In this document: in pieces, positions 21,803 to 33,270 of the stretch
Layout: every line of letters begins with the position of its first letter
Position numbering within the stretch: the stretch's first letter is position 1
Assembly: GCA_902806565.1 (NCBI GenBank)
Contig: CADCXA010000031.1
Coordinates: forward strand, 1,054,001 to 1,118,000
Length of the DNA stretch: 64,000 nucleotides
Reading direction: 5' to 3'
Source: Hypoxylon rubiginosum
Lineage: Eukaryota > Ascomycota > Sordariomycetes > Xylariales > Hypoxylaceae
Notes under the pieces: model-generated
The model's input: only the letters and a program-made list of their open reading frames with translations
Told to the model about the DNA's origin: nothing
Database searches by the model: none
Position numbers and translations under genes: made by a program

Positions 21803-24800
21803 TTATACATCTATCAATGTCTCTTCGCCCGTCTCTGCCCTACCCCTGTCCTTCTGGATCTTCTCCATCAAGCAGGTCCTCCTCTTCTTCATTATAGACA
21901 TCATCTTATGCTTCGGACCATTGCCATTGCCATTGATAGCGGTTAACCCTTCTATAAACTCCTCACAGATCTTGATTTCCTCCTCGATTTTGCCTTGCTT
22001 TTCCAGACATTTGCACAGGCGGTAGAGGTTCGAAATCCGATCCGGATGGTCGCCTTCCTCGTCGGTGGTCTGCGTGTACAGTGCCTTGTCGATGAGAGAG
22101 TAGAAGATACTCTCCGCTTCTTCAAACCTTCCCATCCCGCTAAGAACCTCGGCAAGTAATGACCTTGCCATCACGACACCTATATGGTCCTCGCCAAGAT
22201 TGCGCTCTATGACCAGAAGAGCTGACCTTATTATCGCCTCTGCTTCCTCGTGGTGTCCCATCGCCGATTTCAGTCGCGCGAGGTGGATGCTGGCTAGTAA
22301 GGTATATGGATGCTCTTCGCCGAGTTGCTTCTTCCGCTCCTCCCAGACAAATACCTGGTTCTCGTGCCCCTCGACAAGATGCCTTTCGAGGTCGGGGTCG
22401 GGAGTCTCTTCTTCGTATCGAAGGTAGCTCGTCGATAAATCCTCCAGGCTGGTGAGAGTCTCTAGGTGAGTTGGACCCAGTACCTTTCTCAACCCCACCC
22501 AGGCTATCTGATGAAGCCTTGTAGACTCGTCGAAGTTCATATGCCGGTGTTGTAGTCTACCTAAATTGCGCATCGATTTGAGTGTCTTCTCGTGGTTGCT
22601 GCCGTATAGCTTGGTCATCCGTTCGACGTTGGTGGTATGGAGGTCTGTCGCATCTCCCCAAAGACCTTTCATATGCAGTGCTGATCCCAGCAAGTTAGCG
22701 ACATCAAGAGTTAATGGATGGTCTTCGCCCCAAGTGCTGATGCACAGTTGGTGTGCTTCGCGTAGCCGCTGCGTTGCTTTGCCCATTTTAGACATCTCCC
22801 ACAGCGTCATAGAGGCCAGGAGTGACAGTTGAATAGCAATGGGGTGGTCCGAGCCAAGTCTCCCCGAAACGTACTCTAGAGCTCTCTCCTGGAGTTCAAG
22901 GGCAATTTTGAGGTGCCCCGTTTCTGCGTATACCCGGCTGAACCGGACGTCCTGATCCGCCTGAAGCCTGCCGTAGCGCTTCTTCACTAGGAAAATAGGC
23001 CTATCCCTTTTCACATTCTCCTCCAATGTTTCTTCAAGCACGGATTGACATTCACTTGCATGGTTGATGTGTGGGAGAAGCTCGCGCCTCGCGTGCGTAT
23101 CGTCGTGGGGGGGTCGGCGGATGCTTGATGCCAGAGTCGTCAGGGAGACTTGGCACCATAAAGCTTGGTGAGAAGTAGACATCTCGGGACGCTCCCTTAC
23201 CCACTTGTGGACAAGCCGGTGCATAGTGTAGCGGTTGGTGGCCCTGTCCTGTCTTGTTACTAGCGACCGTTCAACAAGTACGCTTAGCGCGTAGCGCAGC
23301 CTGTCTTTCACTTCGACTTCCAGCTCTCTTAGATTGAGGCCGTCTCTGTTCCGAAGAACGTTGGGCAAGGGTGCTGGCATAGCAAATTTCGTATTGACGA
23401 AATATCGTAGCTCCCGGAGGAACATGAGCCATGGTTTTCGTGGTGGCGTCGCCAACTTTCCATGCAGCTCTTTCTCTAGTTCCTCGTCCTTCCCCCGCTG
23501 CTCTTTTTCCTTGAGGGTATTAATGGCCGCACTGATCAAAACATCAAGTCGGATGTTCTGGAAATGAAAGAAAGAAAACACGTGGAGCAGCTCGACTGCA
23601 TCCTTACACTTTTGCTTGGGTGATAACTCGAGTGACTCATAAAGAACCTCGTAGGTTGAGAAAACGTTGAAGCTGTTGTCGTCGTTGTCAGCACGCTCCC
23701 AATCTCTAAACCGGCTCCTGCTCCTGTTTGAGGCATGCTTGGTCCGTCGAATCCTTTTCATTTGGCGATCCCAAAATGTCAAGTATTCTGGCCATTTGCA
23801 TATGTCAGTGAGTATGGCCTTGGCAGCTTGAACAAGTGCGAGTGGCAAATAACCCAACGCTTGGCAGATAGAGAAGGCCGAGTCTGCTAGCAGCTTGGTC
23901 AACGGCCGGGGCTCTTCAGCGGCTTGAGTCAGAAGCACTTCGGCCTCATCGGGTTCCATGACGAGAAGTTCCAGGGAACTAGTGCCGGCGTTGCCGTAAA
24001 CTGTAAGCCTTGGGTTCCGTGTCGTAATAAGAATGCAGCCTTTCGCGCCCGGAGGGAGGAGTTGGTCAACATCAACTTCCTCCTCGTCGACGTTATCGAT
24101 AATCAGGAGCCATGGATAGGCGCAAATCATGAGCCAATTTTTACCTGCTTTCTCGTTGGGTTCCGCGCCTCCCAACGTAGCAATATCTGCATAGCTGCTG
24201 GACGCATTCTTGCGAGAACTGCCATCGACGAAAAACACACCCCAGAATTTATTCCGGGCTCGTTCAGCATATTTGAAAGCCAGTTCTGTTTTTCCAGAGC
24301 CGCTCAGTCCGTAGATGACGAATCTCTGCTGCGTAGCTTGCGTCGGATCATTGAAGGCAGCGTCCAGCACACATAATTGGGCTTTCCTGCCAGTGAAATA
24401 ATCCCTAACCGGCCTCGAAATGACGAAATGCTTGTTCGGGAACGCGGGGATAGATACGGTCACTGCCCTTGCAGCTGCAACAGCTGTTTGCACCTAGTCG
24501 AAGTGGGTTAATAGGGGTACCTTTACGGTGCGCGAGGTTGTTCAAGGGTCTGAGGCCATACATCATATGTATCGTGACGGCCGCCTGGCCCTAATTCCTT
24601 CTCTACTACTCCAATTTGATAATGAAGCTGCGTTGACGTTCGAGATCGAGCCTCAAGAGAATGGCGGTCTTCATAAGTAACATGCTGGCTATCCAGCAAA
24701 CTAATTGCCTTGAAGAGAGCCTTAAGAGTTTCTGTTCGGAGTCTTAGGTCAAGGTGTATTTCATCGAACAGGGCCTGGTTCTCAAGTGGGCCCTCGGTTG

Positions 24801-25311
24801 TAATGTAGGCGTCTTGTTGTCTCTCGATCACGATTTCGTCGACACTGTCTCGAATTCGCCAAACCAATGGGTGGCACTCTCGAAGTACATCTTCCGTACT
24901 GGCAACTACTTTTTGTAAAAGAATGAGGTCATTTGCCGAATAAAACTTCAGGGGCACAGAGGGGTTGCGGCGTTCAGTGGTTGCGAGGTCATCGAAGCAA
25001 CGGGCGATATCAAGAAGATCGTCAATTTGTTCAACAAGGCCGACGGTGATGCTGAGCTTCTCGAGCGCGACCAGCGCGTCTAAAGCAGCCTGCGTGTCCT
25101 TCAAAAAGCTGCTAAAACTGAGTTGGCCTATTGAACTCGACATTCCGGCCTTCGCTTTTGCAGTTGCAATGAGAGCCGTTCCCCATGAGAAATGATGAGT
25201 GAGGAGCACGGATACATCGACGAGGCTCCAGGTGTTGTTGGTAAGGGCCAATTCTGAGATCTTCATGCGCCGCCCCCCTGTAACAGCTGAATCGGCACAT
25301 TGCGGTGGCAT
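21803..25311 (-). CDS. NLR-like STAND protein: N-terminal helical domain, NB-ARC-type NTPase, TPR array
   Basis: Two exons read right to left, 25311-24562 and 24493-21803, joined by a 68-bp GTATGG...TAG intron, giving 1146 residues. Residues ~1-250 are a mainly helical domain I do not recognise, in the place where fungal NLRs carry their signalling domain. The NTPase follows: Walker A GLSGSGKT (~312-319), Walker B WLLIIDNVD (~378-386), then a TTRN sensor motif. Residues ~600-1120 hold kinesin-light-chain-like tetratricopeptide repeats with recurring LG(S/E)(D/E)H words. In fungi this architecture belongs to self/non-self recognition and programmed-cell-death proteins. The start could instead be the Met 15 codons in (MKISELAL). 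The frame is intact, so the gene is probably functional. Confidence 0.85.
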
Positions 25312-26735
25312 TGACCCTCCCTATTCGCTGGAGTGATTTCCAGCCCCAAAAGTTTGTAACAATTTCCTGCACTGTACGGTCAAAGTCGCAGTGCAGCGCT
25401 TATCAAGGGCATTTTATTGGGTTCGCCAACTTCATCCCAAGGTACATGTAGGACAAGGCGAGTTTATTATGACCGGTCACTTTTCCTTTCCCACCATCAG
25501 GATTCAGTCGCGTCTCGTTAGAAACTACAAATTTCCGTCAATCCTCATTTTCGCAGATTTTGCCACAAGACTGGTGTGTATGGTTGCACGATTCTGAACC
25601 TCATTGCTCAATAGACTTCCTGCTCAACGGGGATGAAGGGGCCAGACAAAGGATCTTAGAACGTAAAACCGTTCACATTAAGCAGAATTATGTTCAGATA
25701 ACTATTATACGCTACGTTGCGGTTATGTTAATTAAGGCATCAATACTTTGTTACTTTTGGAATAGATTCATTAAAATACCTTCTTTTGAATATGACACGC
25801 CATGGTGTGTCTAAACTGTTGGCTATACAATACAACCACGGGATAAGATATGGCACTGATATATCTCTGGATTCTGCATTAACATTGTGAGTTTTACCAT
25901 ATCCATGGCGTCTTTTCACCTAGCTTTCGACTTGGTCATGCCTTATCTCTCACACCAGGTTATCTAGACACTGTCTTCAACAATTGAACAGAAGATTACC
26001 TAGCATATCCATGATATTTGCGGTGGGCATAATGGGCGTTCTATCTCAATTCCGATATCTACCTAACTGCCTAATAAAGTTCTAATTTTCTTTCGTAAAC
26101 ACAAGCTACTGGATGGAGTTTCTACACACCAGCGATCGAAATTGGTAACAAATTTCGCACTAGGTTAGGAAACTTCCTGCAAATTAGTAACGGACTTAAT
26201 TCCACGCATCGATCTGCCTACGAACGTCCTTGCACAGATGAGGAATCACATCTTACAGAATTAGAGCCTGTTACGACTCGGGATGGCGGCGAGACAATTC
26301 TCGACTCCAAACATTTCTACGGAGGAATATTCAGAACTATAGAAATCGCCATAACCACTACCGAAGGTTCGAGTTTGGAAAGCGAGTCCGTTAGGAAAGC
26401 AACAGCTCAGCGGTCATAGTCAGAATATTAGGTGAGGGCATATATAAATGACGAGTTCAGATTAGACGAAGCACTAAGCATGAATTTTAACGAAGTACTT
26501 AGTACAACATTCTTTAAGTTAACTCCACGTGTACCCCCAGGCATTCGCCAATGCTACCAAGCCGCTCGTTTGGAGGGACCCGTAGCAACGCGGCTCCACG
26601 ACCTCCGCTTTCCAAAAAGGGCAATGCCCGAATCGGGGAGAATAAATATCGAGATATTCCTCCGCAACGGCTCATAAACAATGGGAAAGCGTGTCCTGCG
26701 TCCATATCAAGTGAACAATATTCTTGGTAGTCAAA
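25312..26735. other. Intergenic between STAND gene and mannanase
   Basis: 1.4 kb with short plus-strand frames (for example 25560-25814 and 26432-26677) that have no recognisable similarity. I leave them unannotated. Promoters of both divergent genes lie here. Confidence 0.45.
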
Positions 26736-28080
26736 ATGGTGCTGAAACTATCCACCCTTCTCTTATTCGGGCTGCTCGCTAGCAGAGCCCAGGCCGGGTC
26801 ACTCTACAAGTCCAAGTGTAGAGCTGTTCCCGAAGGTTTCGTCACAGTCAACGGAGCAAAGTTTCAGCTGGATGGGAACGATTTCAACTTTGCCGGAAGC
26901 AATGCTTACTACTTTCCTTTTGACAGCGTAAGCCGACAGACCTGTAGTAAAAGACTGGTGCTAACCATTGCCTTAGAATGCGACTGATGTCGAGCTTGGG
27001 CTTGCTGCTGCCAAAGACGCTGGTCTAAAAGTCTTCCGCACGTGGGGCTTCAACGATAAGAATGTCACGTATGATCCCCAGGGTTTGCCACAGTACGGCG
27101 GTGAGGGTGCAGGGGCTACGAATGCCATCCTCCAGTGGTTTTCGAATGGAACTTCTAGCATCAACATTACCGAATTCGATAAGGTAGTCGATGCTGCTAC
27201 CAAGGTCGGCATCAAGCTCATCGTCACCTTCACTAACAACTGGGCGGACTACGGTGGCATGGATGTCTACACGGTCAACCTTGGCGGAAAGTATCATGAC
27301 GATGTTAGTAAACTCGCTTTACAGACCCCACTTGGTTTTCTCACGTCGCTCACCTTTCTCCTCATATAGTTCTACCGCCTGCCGCAGATCAAAGATGCGT
27401 ACAAGCAATACGTGGAGAAGGTTGTCACCCGGTACCGCGACTCGCCCACGATCTTCGCATGGGAGCTTGCCAACGAGCCGCGCTGCGGCGCCGATGGCGT
27501 TCGCAACCTTCCGGTGAGCGGCAACTGCACGGCGGACACGCTTACCGCATGGGTCGACGAGATGAGCACGTTCGTCAAGAGCCTAGACCCGAACCACCTT
27601 GTGACCTGGGGCGGCGAGGGCGGGTTTAACCGGGAGTCGGACGACTGGGCGTATAATGGGTCCGACGGCGGCGACTTCGACGCCAACCTCGCGCTGCCCA
27701 ACATCGACTTCGGGGTGTTCCACACGTACCCGGACTGGTGGACGAAGACGGTCGCGTGGGCCGACCAGTGGATCAAGGACCACGCCGAGGCCGGGAGGGC
27801 GGCGGGGAAGCCGGTCGTGCATGAGGAGTACGGCTGGATGACGCCCGAGGTGCGCGAGCAGAACGGTATCCCCGCTGCCAACGCCACCAGACTCGAAGTC
27901 GAGGGCGGCTGGCAGACGATTATGCTCGAGGAGGGCATGTCCGACCTCTTCTGGCAGTTCGGGTTCTCGGGGTACTCCTATGGCCGCAACCATAATGATG
28001 GCTTCACTATCTACTTGGACGATGAGGAGGCGCAGACGTTGGTGTATGACCATGCGGAAGCTATGAACGGGTTAAACTGA
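26736..28080 (+). CDS. Secreted GH5 endo-1,4-beta-mannanase
   Basis: Exons 26736-26927, 26977-27303 and 27370-28080 encode 409 residues. A clear signal peptide (hydrophobic to about residue 18, ending AQAG) precedes the TIM-barrel. The acid/base Glu is in WELANEPRC and the nucleophile Glu in VHEEYGW, the two diagnostic GH5 motifs; a late DLFWQFG segment is the conserved Trp strand. The length and [14 protein letters not shown]-terminus fit subfamily 7 mannanases, which cut beta-1,4-mannan and glucomannan of plant walls. There is no CBM. Several NxS/T sites suggest glycosylation. The gene implies a plant-biomass-degrading or plant-associated life. Confidence 0.92.
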
Positions 28081-29198
28081 AACAGAGCTGAGGCCGTCAA
28101 ACCCTACAAAATAGACCCAATATGAACGTATAGCGTGCTTCTGGGAAATTTGGACAAGAGGATTGATCACAGGTGTTCTACCTAATATACAAAATTAGGT
28201 GACAAGCAGAATAAACCGTTCCAATAAGCTCAGCCGGATCGGATCATCCTATTGTCGGAGCCCCTGAGCCCCTGAACCCCTGAACCCCTGAATACGATAA
28301 CTGTCAAACTTTTGATATATCTCTACTTGCTGTATCATCTATAGTAATTGAACTAGGTATATTATCCATCCTATAGTCTTCAACAAATTGAGAACAGATA
28401 TTACCCGCCATTACAAGCATTGCCTCCTACGGATATACAAGAATGGGGCTGTTGCGCCGTCGCCTCAGTCACTATCGGGTTTAAAATGCGCTTTTCATCT
28501 CAATGTCACCAGTTACCTATCAGGTAGTCTGTATCAATTCTATGTTATAACAAAGCCGTTAATCAATAATAAGGCTCTAGGAGCACTTGCATATATGTAA
28601 TTCAAGAAGCGTTAAAGGATACAGATTCTCTAATTGATTACCTTGGATATTTTACTTAACGTGCGTTAATTCCGTAATCCTCTCAAGAGGGAGCTAACAA
28701 ACGGACGAGGTCGAGAGCAGTCCTGAAACATCTCGCTTTTATTATGCTGCTTCATAGTTAATAGACCGTATTACGCCCGGGTGAGGCCAGTTTAATGCAG
28801 TCAACCGCACCTATTTATAGGTAGGTACTTAGATGGTTTGATAGACATTGGTGAAATATATATTATGTACACCAACTCTTGCGCAACTACACCATCTACA
28901 TAGGAAGCTAAGTGCAATACTGGCCTGCCTGCATATTAATTTTGGAGGCGATCCGAGACAAGGCGTTTGTTGTGCGCCCCAGAGCGTCGGATATTAGAAG
29001 GGGGCCAAGGATACCTCCCAACCTAAGTAGGGCACGGAGTACCATTGTAAATAAGATGATGCCCACCCAACTCTACTTTGTTTGTGATTGTTACCGCCGT
29101 GATATAAGAGCCCGATAGAACTTCGCGAAGTTTATCCCTTGACCTAGGATCAATAATTCTATGAGTGTATTTACCTCTAAATTATCCTACGCTCTACC
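28081..29198. other. Intergenic with a small tandem repeat
   Basis: 1.1 kb. At 28261-28292 there are four copies of an 8-bp unit CCCCTGAR. No gene is seen. Confidence 0.5.
28261..28292. repeat. Tandem repeat, 8-bp unit
   Basis: Four copies of CCCCTGAR in a row, in the 3' flank of the mannanase gene. Confidence 0.85.
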
Positions 29199-30792
29199 AT
29201 GTTAACTAACTCAACGGCTTTAACAGGCCACGATGGGCTACTCGAGACTTTCCCAAGATGTGGCGTTAGTCTTCCCTCCAAGTAGAGTTGTCTCTTCTTC
29301 TTCAGCAACCATGCTGACATCCTAGTGGTATACAGCTCAATTGCCTCCTAGAGGCCATTAACAACCGATCTAGCTGCCCTATTTCGGACCTTGCATGTGC
29401 TTGCACCAACCCAACAGTACAGGCGACTGCAGCTATGTGTGCAGCCCAGTCATGCACCATCCCAGGCGCGCTGAGAACCCAGGATTTAACGAACTCGCTA
29501 TGCGGCATTTCATCCCACAACGACCGGGCATACATCGCAATAATCAGTACATTTGTTATTATTTCTTCTATTTTTGTCGCGCTACGCTTCATGGCTCGAT
29601 CAGTCAGACGCAATCCTCTGTGGTGGGATGACTATTCTGTCCTCGTGTCCGTGTTCTTTGCTGTTAGCTTTACTGTCCTGTGCGGAGTTCGTATGTTGAG
29701 CCTACCCCTTTTCTCAGGCAGTCAACTACTGATTCTTTGCAAGTCGATAGGATTGGCGTTGGCCTCGATATTTGGGCCGTCCGGCAAGAAAATATCAAAA
29801 CCATCATTCTCGTATGCCTCCCCCAATTGCTCCTAAGACACGCGACTCCTAACTTTTACGCACCCCTCCATAGTTGTTCTTGGTGGCTTTACTATGCTGT
29901 CCCCTGTCACGATGTTTTGTTCGCGTGTCTATCAGCCTGTTCCTTATGCGCATTTTCCGCGCGACTGGCGCGCGCCCGCTCCTCATCCTGACACTCGTGC
30001 TCAATGTCGCCTCGACCATCGCTTTCACGATCTGCATCATCTTCCAATGCACGCCCGTATCTTACTTTTGGAATAAATGGGACGGTTTGCATAATGGGTT
30101 CTGTATAGATCAGTCCGCCTTGTTTTTGGCTGGCGGCTGCATTATGACCTCGCTGGACGTCTTTCTCATCCTGCTACCAATTAAGTGGATCTTTCAGCTA
30201 CAGCTTTCTCTGTCTAAAAGGATCACGACCGTCGCCATGTTTTCTTGTGGTGTGATGTAAGTCTTCCTTTCGATAGATACCTCAGTTACCTCCTAGGGGG
30301 CAGTACCGCAAGGATCGTGCTAACATATTCGATGTCTGCTAAAGCGTTATCGCTGCTAGCATCATGCGCATCGTGAACGCATACATATTCACGCACTCGC
30401 AGCTGGAAACGCACAACCTTAGGCAGCTCATTATTTGGTCAGGATTGGAAATAGATGTAGCCATAATCTGCGCGTGTCTCCCGAGTTTGCGGCCACTTCC
30501 CATACTAGCCCTCTCTTGGTTCCAACTTCACACAAAGTTCGGTTCATATGGAAGCCAGACTACACCGTCAGCCCCTATTGGTCACACGATCCATAGCGGC
30601 GGTAAGAAGAGACTTCCGAGCAATGATGATAGAGCGACCGGCCAGTCCCGGAATATCTGGCTCACCACGACAATACATCAGGAGCACGAAGAACGCCCTC
30701 CGACTGAGTCCAAGCTAAACCTAACAACAATTTCAGCGGATGATATCGAGTTGTATAACCAACAGCAGGGAAACTCACGGGATGACTCATAG
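29199..30792 (+). CDS. PTH11-like seven-TM receptor with CFEM domain
   Basis: Five exons: 29199-29264, 29336-29690, 29744-29811, 29874-30256 and 30345-30792, phase-consistent, giving 439 residues. The N-terminal CFEM domain starts at PRCG (end of exon 1) and continues in exon 2 with CLLEA, CPISDLACACTN, CAAQSC and LCG, giving the eight-Cys pattern. Seven hydrophobic helices follow, with the LWWDDYSVL, LDIWAV and SISLFLMRIF landmarks of fungal rhodopsin-like (PTH11-type) membrane proteins. The last ~100 residues are a hydrophilic cytosolic tail. PTH11 in Magnaporthe senses surface cues for infection. No signal peptide precedes the CFEM domain in this model; a further upstream exon is possible. 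Confidence 0.82.
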
Positions 30793-31719
30793 GCGTAGAT
30801 GTTGAGGTGTTAAAGGGGGTTCGTAGCAATAGGAATACCTAGCAGGGCCAGCTTACATACAGCTAACACGTGAAATTTCTCTCTACTATTGCCTTTTAAT
30901 TACTGTAGATCTCGGACATCTAAGAAAGTGTTAAATGGCATAGGCTGGGACGGGTATCTGAATCTGAACGGATGGGTGATCTTCTCATGGGCCAAGGCAG
31001 GCGTGTGTAACCAATGTATTGCTGCGCTGATCCTAAAGCTACCTAGGTACCTAGGGATGCACCAGCGCTTCAATGTGTGTATTGATTTGATTGGATGCCT
31101 TCAGCCTTAATTTTTCTACTCACTTTTCCTCACCCTACCTTTCCTTCTACTATTCGTCCTATTGTCTTCTACAATAATGGCTTAGGCCACGTTACTAAAA
31201 GCACGAGTCGTACTCAGACATTTTGTGAGTTATTACACCCGAAGCCCAAGAAAAGGGGAAGGGGAAGACCCGCAAATTTGGGCTAACAATCTAACAATGC
31301 TCCCTGCCTTAATAGGGGTCCGCCCACAAGGTCGCTACAAGCACCATCTAGATCAACTGCTATACAGTCCTTACGAGACCTCAACCATTACTTTATCCTG
31401 CCGTCGTAGCCAGAGTATAACCGTTGATCCCATCCGCACGTTCCATTGCCAACAACGTAAAGGTCGCAAGATTGGTCCACACCCCGCATGTCCATCGCAT
31501 ACGCCGCCATTCTACGGATAATCCCCACACGATAATTGTCGAATAAAAATGGAGCCGCCAGCTAAGAGACGGAGGCTTACCGAAGCCGCTGCAAGGGATG
31601 CCGAAACCTCTCGACAAATCTCTCCGGTCGAAGCCACGACGCGCTCAAGCCATGCTGCCTCACATATATGAACATGAAAGCGGTGACGGACATTCATACA
31701 TACGACAACAAATCAACTA
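30793..31719. other. Intergenic
   Basis: 0.9 kb. Short plus-strand frames near 31095-31290 include an AT-hook-like KKRGRGRPA but no recognisable domain. Nothing else is supported. Confidence 0.4.
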
Positions 31720-32922
31720 CTCGGCTTCCGTTCCTAAAATACGCTAAGCAAGGGATTTTATATATCACGCTGAGCAAGCTCAAAGCGATGGTATAAGCCA
31801 GCAAGACTTTCTGGCTGTATTTCCACGTTCTAAATGGGTGGATTGTCACAACATCTTGGAAAAGAGCAGCATTCGTCGATATACAACTGAAGTCAGTCTC
31901 TTGTACATTTTGGCCGAGGCCGGTATGCCGACCCTTATTCGTGCCCATTTGAACCGTCAGTCTTGTTTCGAAATAGAAAACGAGCGATACGGAGTCCCAA
32001 TTCTCGCAGCAAGTGCCGCAAAGAGTAGTGATGCAATTCAAGCCATGCTGGAGCTCCAGGCTGAGCGACTGCCAGAATTTTCTTTTACAGATTTTTGCAG
32101 CCGGTTGCCACCAGATCTTGATATTGTATGCGCTTCGACTCGGGCATTCGCATTTGAGAAAGAGAGAGAGTTGCCGTACCAGCTTATTGAACATGGAAAA
32201 GAGAAGGTATCATTATTATTTTTTATGACGGAGCAGTACGACATCCATATGAGGAATGAAGTGGGCATGACGCTTTTATCATATGCAGTGATGAACAGGT
32301 TTATTACGCTGGCCAAATTGCTTATTGACCGCAGTGCCAATAGAATGTCCGCTGATAATTCTGGGCGTATAGCCTTATACAGGGCTTTGGATTGTGGGAA
32401 TACTGATATAGCCCAGCTACTTATTAACTGTGGTGCCGATATATTGTCCGTTCATAATTCCGGGCGTACGCCATTACATAGGGCTTTGGCTTGCGGAAAT
32501 ACCGATATTGCACAGCTACTTATTAACTGTGGTGCCGATACATCGTCCGTTGATAATAACGGACGCACGCCATTGCATGAAGCCTCATCCCGCGGGTACT
32601 ACGAAACAGCCAAACTACTTATTGACCGTGGAGTCGATATATCGCCCGCTGACAATTATGGAATAACACCATTGCACTATGTCTCATCGGCCGGGCACGT
32701 TGAAATAGCCCAGCTACTTATCAACCACGGTGCTCATGTATCGTTTACTGATAGATACGGATTCACACCGTTGACCTATGCTTTACATAACGGTCATACT
32801 GAGATAGTCAAGCTGCTTAGGCATTAACCACGGCACCGTTGGACCCGGGCTTCGCTTGAGGGCCATACAGAGGCGGCTAAGTGGCTTACCGACGGTGGTG
32901 CTAATCAGCAATTGAGCTAGGC
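31720..32922 (+). pseudogene. Ankyrin-repeat gene, C-terminal remnant of a NACHT/ankyrin-type protein
   Basis: The main frame, open from 31748 to the stop at 32827, encodes at least five ankyrin repeats, two of them almost identical (NTDIAQLLINCGAD twice, ~32396-32600). The region before the repeats (ISQQDFLAVFP, SLLYILAEAGMP) matches the linker found between NACHT and ankyrin parts of fungal NLR proteins. This linker continues upstream in another frame: FLKYAKQGILY ends at 31763 and the next part begins at 31766, implying a 2-bp insertion in a TATAT run. The main frame has no ATG before 31925. After the stop, another repeat (EGHTEAAKWLTDGGAN) continues in the same frame to 32920. No NTPase domain is visible upstream. 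A short independent ankyrin protein cannot be excluded. Confidence 0.65.
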
Positions 32923-33270
32923 TTTCGGTGCGGATACGTTCGCCGTTGTCATATACGGATGGAAACTATTACAGAGCAGTTTAGTCAGGGGAGAAGTTTG
33001 TGATAACTTGTAGAGTAGGAAAAATTGAAAGAAGCACGTACTGATAAATTGGTAGTGCTAAATCGCACATGCAGACATGATGTACGTGGATAATGTATGG
33101 AATGTGAATATGGATGACGGTATCGTGTTAGATATATTGAATCTATTGCTCAGCACCTACGTATCTTGATTCCGCATGGTTTCGATGGGTTCCTTAACCT
33201 AGAAGTTCTTTCTAAGCTCGATAGGACAAGCTACCTAACATGATCCATGATTCTACCTACCTAGACACAC

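Noticed and set aside
23924..24376. 150-codon plus-strand frame
   Set aside because: Antisense shadow of the STAND NTPase domain, with no domain of its own.
26432..26677. 81-codon frame before the mannanase
   Set aside because: No recognisable family or signal peptide. Length is within chance expectation.
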